From NCBI GenBank assembly GCA_025766275.1, contig JAFKAC010000178.1, forward strand, positions 22,019 through 86,018: a stretch of DNA of 64,000 bases. The letters run 5' to 3'. This document shows positions 46,959 through 57,545 of the stretch, one piece after another (position 1 is the stretch's first letter; every line of letters starts with the position of its first letter). Position numbers and translations under genes: made by a program. Source of the stretch: Lactarius indigo (taxonomy: Eukaryota > Basidiomycota > Agaricomycetes > Russulales > Russulaceae). Below the pieces are notes generated by a model. The model was not told the origin of the DNA, searched no databases, and saw nothing but the letters and a program-made list of their open reading frames with translations.

Positions 46959-47585
46959 CTATTTGGACTTGGTAGAGAAGACAGAGATCACCTTCCACGG
47001 AGCGTCTTTACCCCTTTCCCATGCCTGGGGTCCTCGGCTGTCATCTCCGCCAAACTCAACCATAAGGCCATCTCTGGTCCACTCTACCCAGATCCCAATA
47101 CTACCAGATGAGGGCCCAGAGCCACCACCTTTTCTATCTGGCTCTCCCAAAAGTGTGACAAATTCCTTTCCTACCATATGTTGCGTGATATTGAGAAATG
47201 AGGGGCGGGCGATGTCACCCCTGGTTTCTGGTGTTATTGAGATGACAATGGGGGTGATGGGATAAGGCGAGTATGTGGAACGCTGGGAACCTGTCTCTCC
47301 GTTGTTAGATTTGACGCTGTTGTATATGTCGACGCCATCTAAGACAAGATGCGTGTCAAGTAAGTCTTGACGTGGGGCATTGAACCTCGGCTTGTAGCCG
47401 TTTACGGGAACGAATAGCAGGCTAAGGCCAAGGGAGTAGTAATTAAAGTACACCGCGTCGGGGTACGCTTTAACCTCTGGGGTAGGGATTGTAGTAGATA
47501 GGGTGGAAAGATACGCCGTAAGTTGTTGAAAGGAAGGGGAGTGCCCTAACAGGCCACGCAAATCACCAATGTTGGGGTCGGACAT
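46959..47585 (-). CDS. Conserved hypothetical protein, single exon
   Basis: An uninterrupted 208-residue frame from the ATG at 47585, unusual in this intron-rich window. It reads LRGLLGHSPSFQQLTAYLS, VYFNYYSLGLSLLFVP, LVLDGVDIYN, PITPIVISITPETRGDIARP, MVGKEFVTLLGEP and IGIWVEWTRDGLMVEFGGDD. The strands look like a beta-rich fold. I believe such proteins are conserved in basidiomycetes but know no function. It starts 156 bases from the divergent seipin gene. Confidence 0.75.
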   Translation of the reverse strand: MSDPNIGDLRGLLGHSPSFQQLTAYLSTLSTTIPTPEVKAYPDAVYFNYYSLGLSLLFVPVNGYKPRFNAPRQDLLDTHLVLDGVDIYNSVKSNNGETGSQRSTYSPYPITPIVISITPETRGDIARPSFLNITQHMVGKEFVTLLGEPDRKGGGSGPSSGSIGIWVEWTRDGLMVEFGGDDSRGPQAWERGKDAPWKVISVFSTKSK

Positions 47586-47741
47586 CAAGGCAAAGGGACG
47601 GCGTTATCACGTGTTATGTACGCGGAGTAGCGGGCCGCAGACATGGAACCGATTCGGGAAAGCCGCCTGCCAGATGTCGTTTATATTTGCAGCTTGTCAG
47701 TGCACACCCAGTTGGCACGTCCACTCTTGTCCCCAACTACG
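47586..47741. promoter_or_regulatory. Compact divergent promoter with an E-box
   Basis: Only 156 bases separate the start codons of the conserved hypothetical gene (minus) and seipin (plus). A palindromic CACGTG lies at 47608-47613, the site of bHLH factors such as fungal Ino2/Ino4 or SREBP-like regulators. A link to lipid control of seipin is attractive but inferred. Confidence 0.5.
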
Positions 47742-48973
47742 ATGGTAGATGGCCCCGATAAACCTCTATCAAGACAGAGACGACAGCCCTTTCTGTCTCG
47801 CATAACATATGCACTGTTTATATATCCTTTAGAGCTCCTTCTTTCCGTTGTGGCCTCTGTACTCCGTCCCGTTGCCCCACAACTCATTCCATTTGCCGTA
47901 TTTTTCCTCTTGGTCCCTCTTCTGGCCGTCCCTGCATTTATATCAGGCTTATATGTCTGGTATAGCCGTGCAATTAGCTGGGAAACCCCTCTTTTCTTCC
48001 AATATGGGTGTGTCTTACTATACAGTCAGTCAGGGGTATTCACTCACGCCCTCGAAGCGATGGGCTTCCACCTTACGCCGAAACTCAGCTCACTTCATTC
48101 AACCCTACACAACCATACGACATATCTCTTCATCTTGTTGTTCCGACGACGCCGTCCAACTATGATATCGGCAATTTCATGACGACTCTAACATTGACCG
48201 GCCCGTCAAACAGGGTCCTCACCACAATCCGAAAGCCTGTATGTCCGACCCTATTTCTCTTGACATATGCTTATATTATCGTTAATAGGCAATTATTCTC
48301 CCACCGTCTTCCTTTCGCTGGTCGAACCCTACCACCACAACTCTGAAAATCCCTCTTCTAACCCGCTATGTATCTGGTGTCAGTCGTGTTTCTGTCCGAG
48401 TCGAGTTGGGCAGACAGGACGGTTGGAGGTCTATTGGATCCGGCGCAGGGAAGGAACTTAGCGTGCTCACCGCACTCATCGAAGGCAGGCTTCGGCCACG
48501 GGGCATACGGTAAGTCCCTCCTTTCCGCTTTGTCCCGAAAAAGATCTCATACTTCCCCGTAGTGGAGTTGTCGCAAGATTCCCTCTACTGTCCGGCGCTG
48601 TTGCCTCCACTGTGTTCCTCGTAGCGTCCTTTTCGTCTTTGGCTGTCTGCCTCGTCCCTGCTCTTCGTTGGCAGTACGGGAACACCGGGGCGACGATCCC
48701 TCCATTTGGGCCGGGCACACGTCCGAGGACCCTGCAGGTTGCGCCGGGTGAGAAACGAGTCCGGAAACGATCGTTGAAACGGAGCGGGAGCGTCAGTCAC
48801 GTAAAGTTGGAGGTGTGTCTTCACATGCATAGTTTCTGTCTTTATGGTCATTTTCTCACATGTGCCAGGATCACGATAGTGGTGTCGTTACACTCCCCCC
48901 AACCGAAGCGACACCCACCGCGCTACGCCGTCGCCGATCTATGGTGTCGGTCCCTGTTTCCGAGAGTGATTGA
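47742..48973 (+). CDS. SEI1: Seipin (lipid droplet assembly protein)
   Basis: Five exons, 47742-48007, 48058-48238, 48289-48509, 48563-48812 and 48869-48973, give 340 residues. Seipin forms rings in the ER membrane where lipid droplets bud. Two membrane helices flank a lumenal beta-sandwich. The first helix is around LIPFAVFFLLVPLLAVPAFI and the second around GAVASTVFLVASFSSLAVCL. The lumenal domain has the signature YDISLHLVVPTTPSNYDIGN followed by FMTTLTL, then RVSVRVELGRQDG. An in-frame ATG at 47643 would add 33 residues; the later one is preferred because the extra part overlaps the short promoter. The C-terminal tail is basic and cytoplasmic. Confidence 0.92.
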
Positions 48974-49437
48974 CGTACTCCCGTCAAACTGAGCGCTAAT
49001 TGGTGTACTTGTCCTCTCCAAATCTGAGGCTGTCTTATCATTATTCGCTTGACATTTCCGTGGTATTTCCATCGGATCGCGCTGTCATAGAGCCCGTATC
49101 ACTTCTTTCTTTAGTCTGTCTAGAGCGCATTTACTCGCAGCCTGTACTAGAACACCGGGGCTGATCACAGGCGATCTGGTACTTGACTTTCGATCTTCTG
49201 GACTCGTAAGACATGTACGATTCATTTCCACTCTGAAATTATCATAATCACGAAGGTCGTCTTGGGGTAGACAGTCCTCCTGACTGAGTTCCATTCTCCA
49301 ATGAACTGTGGTATCGTTTTACTGATACTGAAACGTATGTCAGATGTCAGATATCGTAGCTTGAAATCGTGGCACTCCGTCAAGTAGGGAAAACGATTTC
49401 CTGAGTCAAAGAAAAGCCGAACCCAGCATCGCAAGGT
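48974..49437. other. Convergent 3' region, no gene seen
   Basis: 464 bases lie between the stop codons of seipin (plus) and the SH3BGR-like gene (minus). Short frames here carry many stops and no motif. Confidence 0.4.
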
Positions 49438-50486
49438 TCAGGTAGTTGTTTCCGAGACGACCTCAGCCCCGCCGTCAGCCTTCTCATCACCCCGTTCTAC
49501 TGCCCTCGCTTCCACTTCTTCGAGAACCACTTCCGCCTTGGCACTGGCTTTGTCCTTGGACGCCAGGCTGCCCGATGCTACCATCTCTGCTTCACCTTCT
49601 TTACCAGCCTCGTCTATGGGAGCACTCAAACCCTTCACGAGGGCACCAGCCTCTTCCTCACCGAGTCCGAGCTCTTCCACAAGTGCGACGAGGTCGTCGT
49701 CGGTCACCTTGAGCCCCTGCAGGCCGTACCCCGACAGTTCGTCGCCTACGTCAAACTCAGATTCGTTGCGCTTGCGCAGGGTTTCTTTCAGTCCTACTGG
49801 GCCTACGGTGCCGCGCAGCGGCGACGTTTTCGACGCGGGACTGAGATCGAACAATGCCTTGTGGGACGGCTTGGCCATTTGAGACGGTGAGGAGGCACCG
49901 GGCACGCCGATGGGCTGCGTGGGGAGCGTGGGGCGTGTCTCCTCGATGGATTCGTTCCATGTTTCCTTTAGTCGGAGAAAGGTATCGAGCTCGCCATACT
50001 CCACTGCATCTTCGCTATAGAGACGGAGGCATTGGTACATGAGTGATGAGCGCTCGTAGTAGAAAGTGAGCTCACAAGTCCGCAAAGGACTGGTAGATGA
50101 GTTAGCGTGCGCGTTGAGATTTTAGTAGTAGGCAGGCCACCTACCCCGGGGCATGTCCCTCCAACTAGTATACCCGGCAACTGCTGCTTGTCTTAGGATA
50201 GGTTCATTTAACTATGGCGATAATCACATGCAAAAGGGCGCTGCTCACCCTGGGGAGCCTTTCTCCTCCAGAGTCTCTTTGCCTCATCATCGGAGGCCAG
50301 ATCATAGGAACTGAATGCGATGTTCTTCGATTGAAGGATCCGCAAGATGTATTCTACGCTGCTGGTGATCAGCCTACTTGCAACCGCGAGGTGGAGAGCT
50401 CGTTAATAAAATACACCTTGGCGCTGTCGTAGGGCTGGCTGCGACGCTATAGTCGTCAAAAATATCTGGATGGGAGGAGACACCAT
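49438..50486 (-). CDS. SH3BGR-like thioredoxin-fold protein
   Basis: From the ATG at 50486 the exons splice to MVSPPIQIFLTTIASQPALR, EYILRILQSKNIAFSSYDLA, DEAKRLWRRKAP, QQLPGILVGGTCPGSFADFE and AVEYGELDTFLRL. This is the glutaredoxin/thioredoxin-like fold of SH3-binding glutamate-rich proteins, without an active-site CxxC. A long acidic, Ala/Glu-rich tail follows (LVALVEELGLGEEEAGALVK and onward) ending EVVSETTT. A 14-base exon (TCCTTTGCGGACTT) supplies SFAD. Role unknown; human members are scaffold-like. The gene diverges from the LMW phosphatase gene. Confidence 0.85.
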
Positions 50487-50800
50487 TGTGGAAGCGCCTG
50501 ATCAGACGCCTTTGCTGAACCGGTTGATGGTATATAGACAAGGCTCAGAGGATCCCAGCATCATTATTTAAGATCAAGCACGACGGAGGGGACGCGAAAC
50601 CCTCCCGAGTTACCTTTCTCGCACTATCCTCAACCCCCAATAATAACTTTAGAGTGCCGCAATAGCATTTAGAGTCGATCTTGTGCTCTCAGAGTCCGAG
50701 TCGAACCAAATCGACTTTTCACGACTCACCGACCGGCACCTTGGCGGTCTTCGGCTCTCCCGGCTTTGTTATCACTTAGTGATATCTATATCTAACGACC
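50487..50800. promoter_or_regulatory. Divergent promoter of SH3BGR-like and LMW-PTP genes
   Basis: 314 bases between two start codons. No named site is seen. Confidence 0.35.
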
Positions 50801-51432
50801 ATGGCACCAAAAGTTCTCATCGTATGCTTGGGCAATATATGCCGCTCTCCGATGGGAGAAGCCGTCCTCAGAAAGGTCGCCAAGGACCGTGATATCGACA
50901 TCACCGTTGACAGTGCTGGTACAGGGGCGTATCATATCGGCGAGGAGCCCGACGAACGGTAAACGATATCTTTCCACTGCCGGTTACAGAAATCACAACT
51001 TCATCCTGTAGCACCACCAGCACTTGTAAGAAGGTGTGCACATTCATCTCCGGGGAATGATCTACATCGTTCCAATATTAGTACACAGTTTGGAGTCCCC
51101 ATCTCGCACGAGGCACGTCAAGTGCAGGAGAGGGACTTTTACTCCTTCACGCACATCCTCACTGCCGATACCTCGAACCTCAATGACCTACTGCGCAAGA
51201 AACCTGACGACGCTACAGCAGAAGTGAAGCTATGGGGATCATACCTAGATGGCAAATCAATTCCTGATCCTTACTATGGAGGCATTGTGAGTTCGTTATG
51301 GGCTGTTGTGCGATAGTACACAACACTGAAGGTCTTATGTAGAAAGGATTTGAAGACATATATGACCAATGCGCTAAATTGTCGAATGCCTTCTTGGACA
51401 CCCTGTCGGGGGCCCCCTCCGCTTCCTTGTGA
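50801..51432 (+). CDS. LTP1: Low-molecular-weight protein tyrosine phosphatase
   Basis: Four exons, 50801-50958, 51012-51033, 51089-51286 and 51343-51432, give 155 residues, the standard length. The active-site loop is VCLGNICRSPMGEA, with the nucleophilic Cys and the Arg of CX5R. The general acid is the Asp of IPDPYYGG. ISHEARQV and HILTADTSNLNDL are further family blocks. The second exon is only 22 bases. The enzyme removes phosphate from tyrosines in the cytosol. The start has a good context (gaccATGG). The stop converges with that of the next gene 134 bases away. Confidence 0.95.
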
Positions 51433-51566
51433 CGACCCCATAGACCAATTTGTAATGACTAGTTTGTCACATTGCTCGCCCTACTATCATACATGTGCCA
51501 TCGCACCACGGACACCCTTAGTGATGGGTGGGCATATGGACAGACGCCCGACTGTTGAGTGCATCC

Positions 51567-53918
51567 TCAGCCTTCCATAGGCTTGTCGTCGTCTACCAAT
51601 ATGGGTAAATCGATGGGCGAAAAGATCTGGGCAAGACATCAGACTTTACCTTCTTCTGCGTATAGAATTCGATGGCACTACGAAGTGTCATTAATAGGAC
51701 CGAAAGAATGTCGCATCGATAGAACACTACCTCTTTCCGTAGAAACCAAGGTCACCCAGGGCACTGGCCTAGGAACAGAAATCATGAGCCCCCGACTGTT
51801 CCCGAGAGCGACGCAACATTACCTTGTTTCCGCTCCAAGAAAACATTGGAAGTGGTACTGGGATCGGAACGTTAATTCCGATCTGACCGACGTTTACATC
51901 GTGCTCGAACTTCCGTGCAGTCGCACCCGACTGGGTGAAAATCGCCGTGCCATTCCCGTATCGATTCTGGTTAATAATTTGGATACCTTCGTCTAGCGTG
52001 TCCGCCTTGATAACAACGAGGACAGGTCCAAATATCTCTTGACTGAGGCAAGTCTTCATACTGTGAACGGTGAACACAAGAAACCACCCACTCATAGCAC
52101 TTCATTGAAGTGTTCGCTTCGATAATTGTTGGTCCGATGAAATTGCCACGCTCGTAACCAGAAACCGTAACATGGCGTCCATCAAGGTGGATCTTGCCGC
52201 CCTCTTGCTCGGCAGAACCGATCAATCCAAGAATTCGGTCTTTGGCAGCTGGTGAAATAACGGGCCCGCTAACATGGGATGAGAAAGGGGCATGTAGATA
52301 TGGGACTGAGGTGCTCACAGGTCGACGTCCTTCTCAAAGCCACCGCCCACCTTCAAGTTTTTGGCGAGGTTCACGAGGTCCGTAAGCCATGCTTGAGCAT
52401 CGCCAACCAATATTGCTACGGAGAGAGCCATGCATCGTTGGCCGGCGGCTTGAAAGAGTCGTCAACAAGATATCTCGATCACAGAGATTGCAAACTTACC
52501 ACCAAAAGCAGCACCAACGACAGAATTAAGCGCGAGATTTTTATTAGCTACCAAGGCGAGTGAGTGGGTCTACTTGAATGGAGAATGCATCCCCTACCAT
52601 CGGGCAAGATTACGGCGTGGTTCTTGGCACCCATGTTTGATTGAACCCTTTTGCCGTTCTTCGTCCCACTATAGGGAGCCTATCAGTAAGAACGAGCGCG
52701 AGAAAGCAGAAAAAGAATCCAAACCGTTCGTAAATGTGCTTTCCCGCGCGGTCGCCTCCAACAAAACTGATTGCTTTGATACTGGGATGATCACAGATAG
52801 CATTCACTGTTGGAACTGTCCCGTGCACGACATTGATGACACCTGGAGGGAGCCCCGCTCTTTGACAAAGTTCGGCAATGATCATCGCTGCTCCAGGGTC
52901 ACGCTCAGAGGGTTTCAGGATTAGAGTGTTCCCGGTTACGGTAGCCAGAGGGATCGACCAGAGTGGGATCATCCTATCGACGTTCGTTGTGAAAAGCGCG
53001 ACGTCACCGTTGACAAAGGGACGTACGCAGGAAAATTGAATGGAGCGATGCTATGCAAGACAGCGTCAGTGAATGCAGTGATGAGGTGATTTCTAAGACA
53101 TACGCAGAGGTCACACCTAAAGGAACCTTACGCACTTCGGTATCCATATCTCGGCTAACTACCTCAGGTCTAATTTAAAGCATCAAGGTAAAAACGAGGA
53201 ATTGGCAATGACGAACCCTCAATTTTCTCGCTTAGCAGAAGCGAAGGTGCACTTGCAGCATGTTCCACCACTTGGAGTCCACGGAGGATGTCGCCATGCG
53301 CATCTTCGTGCATTCTTCAGGAAAACCTCAGGAAAGAACAATGATAAATCAGACCTGGAACGGTCTTTCCTTGTTCTAAGACTATGCTTGCGGCTAAGGA
53401 ATCAGCGTTCTCTCGGATGAGGCGCTGCAACCTGTGAAATGAACATGAGCAGGCGCGAGAATAGCACACAATTGTGGCAACGAACTCGAAAATGAATCTC
53501 TGACGTGTCAGAACTGTTGACTGGCTCCACGTCTTGAACGCCTCAGAAGCAGCCTCGACTGCCTGCTCGAATTCTGTGTCGGTGGTCTCCGGGACACGAG
53601 TGAGGAGTGTTTGTGTCGACTATAGCGACGTGACGGTGAGTTCAAGTGAGACAACAAGCAGAGTCCGCAACGCACTGGGTCTACGACTTCAATCCACTGA
53701 GTCGCCTTGCTTTGCACAAATTCTCCCCCGATGAAATTCGTAGTGTTTTCCCCAGACGCACTTGTACCTTTCCAATCTCTGGAGAGCTTTTCCGCTTTTT
53801 CGCGTACTACGGAATTGAGACCACGAAGGGGTGGCTGTACGGATACTGTAGCGTATGTGCGTTTACATATGGCGCTCGTGTGGATGCGGGAAGAAAACAT
53901 GGCAGGTGGACGAAGCAT
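51567..53918 (-). CDS. Methylmalonate-semialdehyde dehydrogenase (ALDH6)
   Basis: This mitochondrial CoA-acylating aldehyde dehydrogenase of valine and propionate breakdown starts at the ATG at 53918, with a basic, Ser-rich leader ([15 protein letters not shown]). Spliced marks are [14 protein letters not shown]-like [78 protein letters not shown], the catalytic cysteine in [27 protein letters not shown] and [17 protein letters not shown]. About a dozen short exons all join in phase, including two donors of gttcgt type. The C-terminus [19 protein letters not shown] after FYTQKK is longer than I expect and depends on the last intron choice. The stop is at 51567-51569. Confidence 0.93.
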
Positions 53919-53978
53919 GTTGGAGAGCACGAGAACACGAAGACGTTAGCGCCCTTACCACCCACTTTATACCTTATC
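53919..53978. promoter_or_regulatory. 60-bp head-to-head intergenic region
   Basis: The start codons of the methylmalonate-semialdehyde dehydrogenase (minus) and the Myb-like gene (plus) are only 60 bases apart. The two transcripts must start very close together or overlap inside each other's coding region. Confidence 0.6.
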
Positions 53979-55567
53979 ATGCAACAGTCCAACTACTTCC
54001 AAACCATCAATGCACTGCTTCAGCAATTTCAGCACCCACAGCCTCCTCAGAACTCTCCCATACTACCACCCGTAAACCCATTACAGCAACAGTTGCTGCA
54101 CGCGGTTCAGGCCGCAGACCAGAGCACCTTGCACCAGGGTGGCTTCAATGCACTCTTTCAGTCCCTCCAACAACAGACACCTCAACCATCCAACACTGCT
54201 ACCCTTCCAACCCAGTTGTTATCTGATGCTCTCAAATTAATCGCACCGGTGGGCCAGTCACCTAACGATGAGCAACTTCTTGTCATGGCACTTCATTCTG
54301 GTCTAAATCAGGGATTCGATCATAAAAGAGCGATTGAAACACTCCATGGTGTATGTTCTCAACCTGTATAACACGGTCTCCCTCTCATACCAGAATGTAG
54401 GTCAATAACCATGCTGCCAACCTGTGGAAGGACTATTACCTTGAGCACAAAACCCGCATCGATGAGATGGTCAGTCAATTGCAGCCAGCCAAGACCACAA
54501 AGAAGCCAGTTCGATTCGATCTCGAAACAAAGGCATCGTCTGCGTCTTCAGAGATCAAGGGAAAGCAACCAAAGAAGGAGCGGCTAAGCCATGCGGGTGA
54601 TCCTTCCGCCCCGTCTGGTATTGGACCGTCTCGCACCCACCCCGTTCCTCTTGGTAGCGAAAGCCCTCTTCCTCCGAGGGTGCGTAGGCACCATAGTTCA
54701 TCTTGGGACCCAGACATGTCCATTCCTCCTCCTCCTGAGGACGAACCGTTACCCCCGACGAAGGTTGTGAAAGTTGTCCGGGGTAACCGCTATACTACTG
54801 AAGACAAGAAGTATTTTGCTAAATATATTTCTTGGGCGATACGAAATGATCCTTCTCTCACGAAGGGTGAACTTATTGCCAGACTGGCAGAAAAAGTACG
54901 TCGATTCCAAAATTTGGTGACTGGATTCGATACGAGTCTTGCATAGGTGCCGCACCATACAGCCAATTCTTGGGCTTCTTATTGGACCCGGGATCATTTA
55001 GCCGACAAGCTTCTAGCGGCGGTTAGGGGCAAAACGGCTGAGAAATATGCCAGAGATAGTGAAGAAGACGACCAAGACTCGGAGGAGGACCGTAGTTCCT
55101 ATGATGAAGAGGATGTCGAAGCAACTATGGGGGAGTCGGGTGGGACCTTCGGTGCTACAGACATTAGAGTGATGGCCAAACATATCGCGAAGTACAGTTC
55201 TACCCAGTGGGCGGAGATGTCAAACAAGCAAAGATGGTTTCCCTTCCACGAAGAGGTAAATCATATATGCAACCTCGCACTTGACAATTTACGAACACGA
55301 TTTTTAGTATCCTCAGCGTTCCGACAAGTGTTATATGGAGAAATATCGTACTATGGAGCCTGGTATGCGTCCTTTATCGACGATCATCTGCGCGAAGGTT
55401 GAATTCTTTCCGCAGAATTTCTTAAACTCGCTGAACGATACAGAAGGCGCACACGGAGACAATTGGAGATGCAGCGTGGGACACCGTCCTGGGCTAATGC
55501 AGTGGGACGTAAACGTCGTTCATCCGTGCATGGATCGCCTAGCAAGCGAGCTCGGGAAGTGGAGTGA
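53979..55567 (+). CDS. Myb/SANT-like (Rap1 Myb-type) nuclear protein
   Basis: Five exons, 53979-54350, 54401-54895, 54947-55255, 55308-55362 and 55416-55567, give 460 residues. The Gln/Pro-rich N-terminus (NALLQQFQHPQPPQ) includes a short helical block ending FDHKRAIETLHG and AANLWKDYYLEHK. A basic, Ser/Pro-rich linker follows. Then comes a Myb-like helix-turn-helix domain of the kind found in Rap1: RYTTEDKKYFAKYISWAIRN, LTKGELIARLAEK, PHHTANSWASYWTRDH. After an acidic stretch (SEEDDQDSEEDRSSYDEED) a second, weaker Myb-like domain is seen (TDIRVMAKHIAKYSS, WFPFHEEYPQRSDKCYMEKY). The end is basic, with nuclear signals (GRKRRSS, SKRAREVE). A chromatin role is likely by domain; the exact complex is unknown. 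Confidence 0.82.
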
Positions 55568-55720
55568 GGCAACCTGGTCGTTGTATTATGTGTCGATATT
55601 GTAGTAGCGGAAATGTGTTAAGCAAGCCTAAATTGCACACTTTTGGCACGTGCAAATCGATTGTTTGACCCTGACTGCGACCACGACCACCACACTAATA
55701 TCCAAGTACCTGCATCATCC

Positions 55721-57382
55721 ATGGATGAGGAATACGACGTATGGCCCGTCATATATCCGGCCCACCTCTTGCTCACCTCTCTCAGGTTATCGTTCTCGGC
55801 ACCGGCTTGACCGAGTGTATCTTATCTGGTCTTCTCTCTGTTGAGGGCAAGAAGGTCCTCCACATGGACAGGAACGACTATTACGGCGGCGATAGTGCCA
55901 GTCTGAACCTCACTCAGGTCTGCTGTTGATATTACATGTGCGTGCGGCCTCTGATCTACTCTCTGTCAACAGCTCTTTCGAAAATTCCGTGGTGATCAGG
56001 CTCCCCCCTCTGAGCTTGGTCGCGACAGGGATTATGCTGTCGATCTCGTCCCAAAGTTTATCATAGCATCAGGAGAGCTCACGAAGATCCTCGTCCATAC
56101 CGATGTCACTCGTTATCTCGAATTCAAGCAGATCGCGGGCAGCTTCGTCTACCGTGACGGCAAGATCTCTAAGGTTCCCAGCACCGAGATGGAGGCAGTC
56201 AAAAGCCCATTGATGGGCCTCTTTGAAAAGCGCCGTGCGAAGAAATTCTTTGAGTTCCTGCAGAATTGGAAGGACGAGGATCCTGCTACCCACCAAGGTC
56301 TGTTCTCCTTGTCTGACAACCACTAGCCTTCTCACAAGATTAATCACGTAGACATCAACCTCGACACCGCTACGATGAAGACAGTTTATGAGAAATTCGG
56401 GCTGGAGCCTGGTACCCAAGACTTCATTGGGCATGCTATGGCACTCTACCTAGATGATGAGTACGCACAGCTTCAGTGTTAATAAGACTTGATCATTGAT
56501 GGTTATTTTAGTTACATCAACAAGCCCGCACGCCAGGCCTATGAGCGCATCGTGCTTTACACTTCTTCCATGGCGCGTTATGGCAAGTCGCCGTACATTT
56601 ATCCCCTTTATGGCCTCGGCGAGCTACCTCAGGCGTTTGCGCGCCTCTCCGCTATCTACGGTGGCACCTACATGCTTGACAAACCAGTCCACGAAATCGT
56701 CACCGATTCGGAGGGTAAGTTTGTTGGTGTGCGTAGCGGATCCGAAACCGTGAGGGCCAAACAAGTCATTGGTGATCCGAGCTACTTTGGCGACGACAAG
56801 GAGAGCGGGAAGATCCGCGTCTTTGAGGACGGAAAGGTCGTCCGCGCTATCTGCATCCTCAAGCACCCTATCCCGGGGACAGAAGACGCCGACAGTGTTC
56901 AAATTATCATCCCACAGAATCAGGTCCGTAGGCGGCATGGTAAGTCCCTTGTTGATGAACCGAAACCACACTTATTCGATGTCGCGCCAGATATTTACAT
57001 CGCTATGGTCTCTTCGACGCACAATGTCTGCGCCAAAGACGTCTATGTGGCCATAGTCAGCACGATTGTCGAGACAGATCGCCCTGAGCAAGAGATCGTC
57101 CCGGGTCTTCAACTTCTCGGACCCATATATGAGAAGTATGAGGTCCTTTTCCACACCTGCCTGGGCCTTGGGTTTAACAGCTTACTCCCTAGATTCGTTT
57201 CGGTCACGCCCATCTATACCCCAGTTTCGGACGGCAAAGCTGACAACATCTTTATCACCCGTTCTTACGATGCGACAAGTCACTTCGAGACTGTTGTCGA
57301 GGACGTCCAGGATGTTTGGAAGAGGATCATTGGCAAGGACCTGGTTTTGAAAAAGCGTGAAGTTGAAGTAGTCGAGCACTAG
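55721..57382 (+). CDS. GDI1: Rab GDP-dissociation inhibitor
   Basis: Seven exons, 55721-55738, 55786-55917, 55973-56297, 56352-56460, 56512-56939, 56991-57135 and 57193-57382, give 448 residues, the normal GDI size. The protein extracts prenylated GDP-bound Rab GTPases from membranes and returns them. Marks are [38 protein letters not shown], the Rab-binding platform [66 protein letters not shown] and [10 protein letters not shown]. The first coding exon is only 18 bases. Downstream, its stop converges with that of Rav1 163 bases away. Confidence 0.96.
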
Positions 57383-57545
57383 TCACCTGCGTCGATTATC
57401 AACGCCCGATCACTCTTTTCCTCACCCGTCCTCACTCATTTTTTCCTGTGGTTTAGTTGCAACAATACAAATTGTATCATTCTCCTCTGACGTACATAAC
57501 TGTCACAATGCCAGTTTCCTTAAATGCCTTACCAACTTGCCGAAA

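Noticed and set aside
49538..49882. Plus-strand Ser/Pro-rich frame of 114 codons
   Set aside because: It is the shadow of the acidic tail of the SH3BGR-like gene on the other strand.
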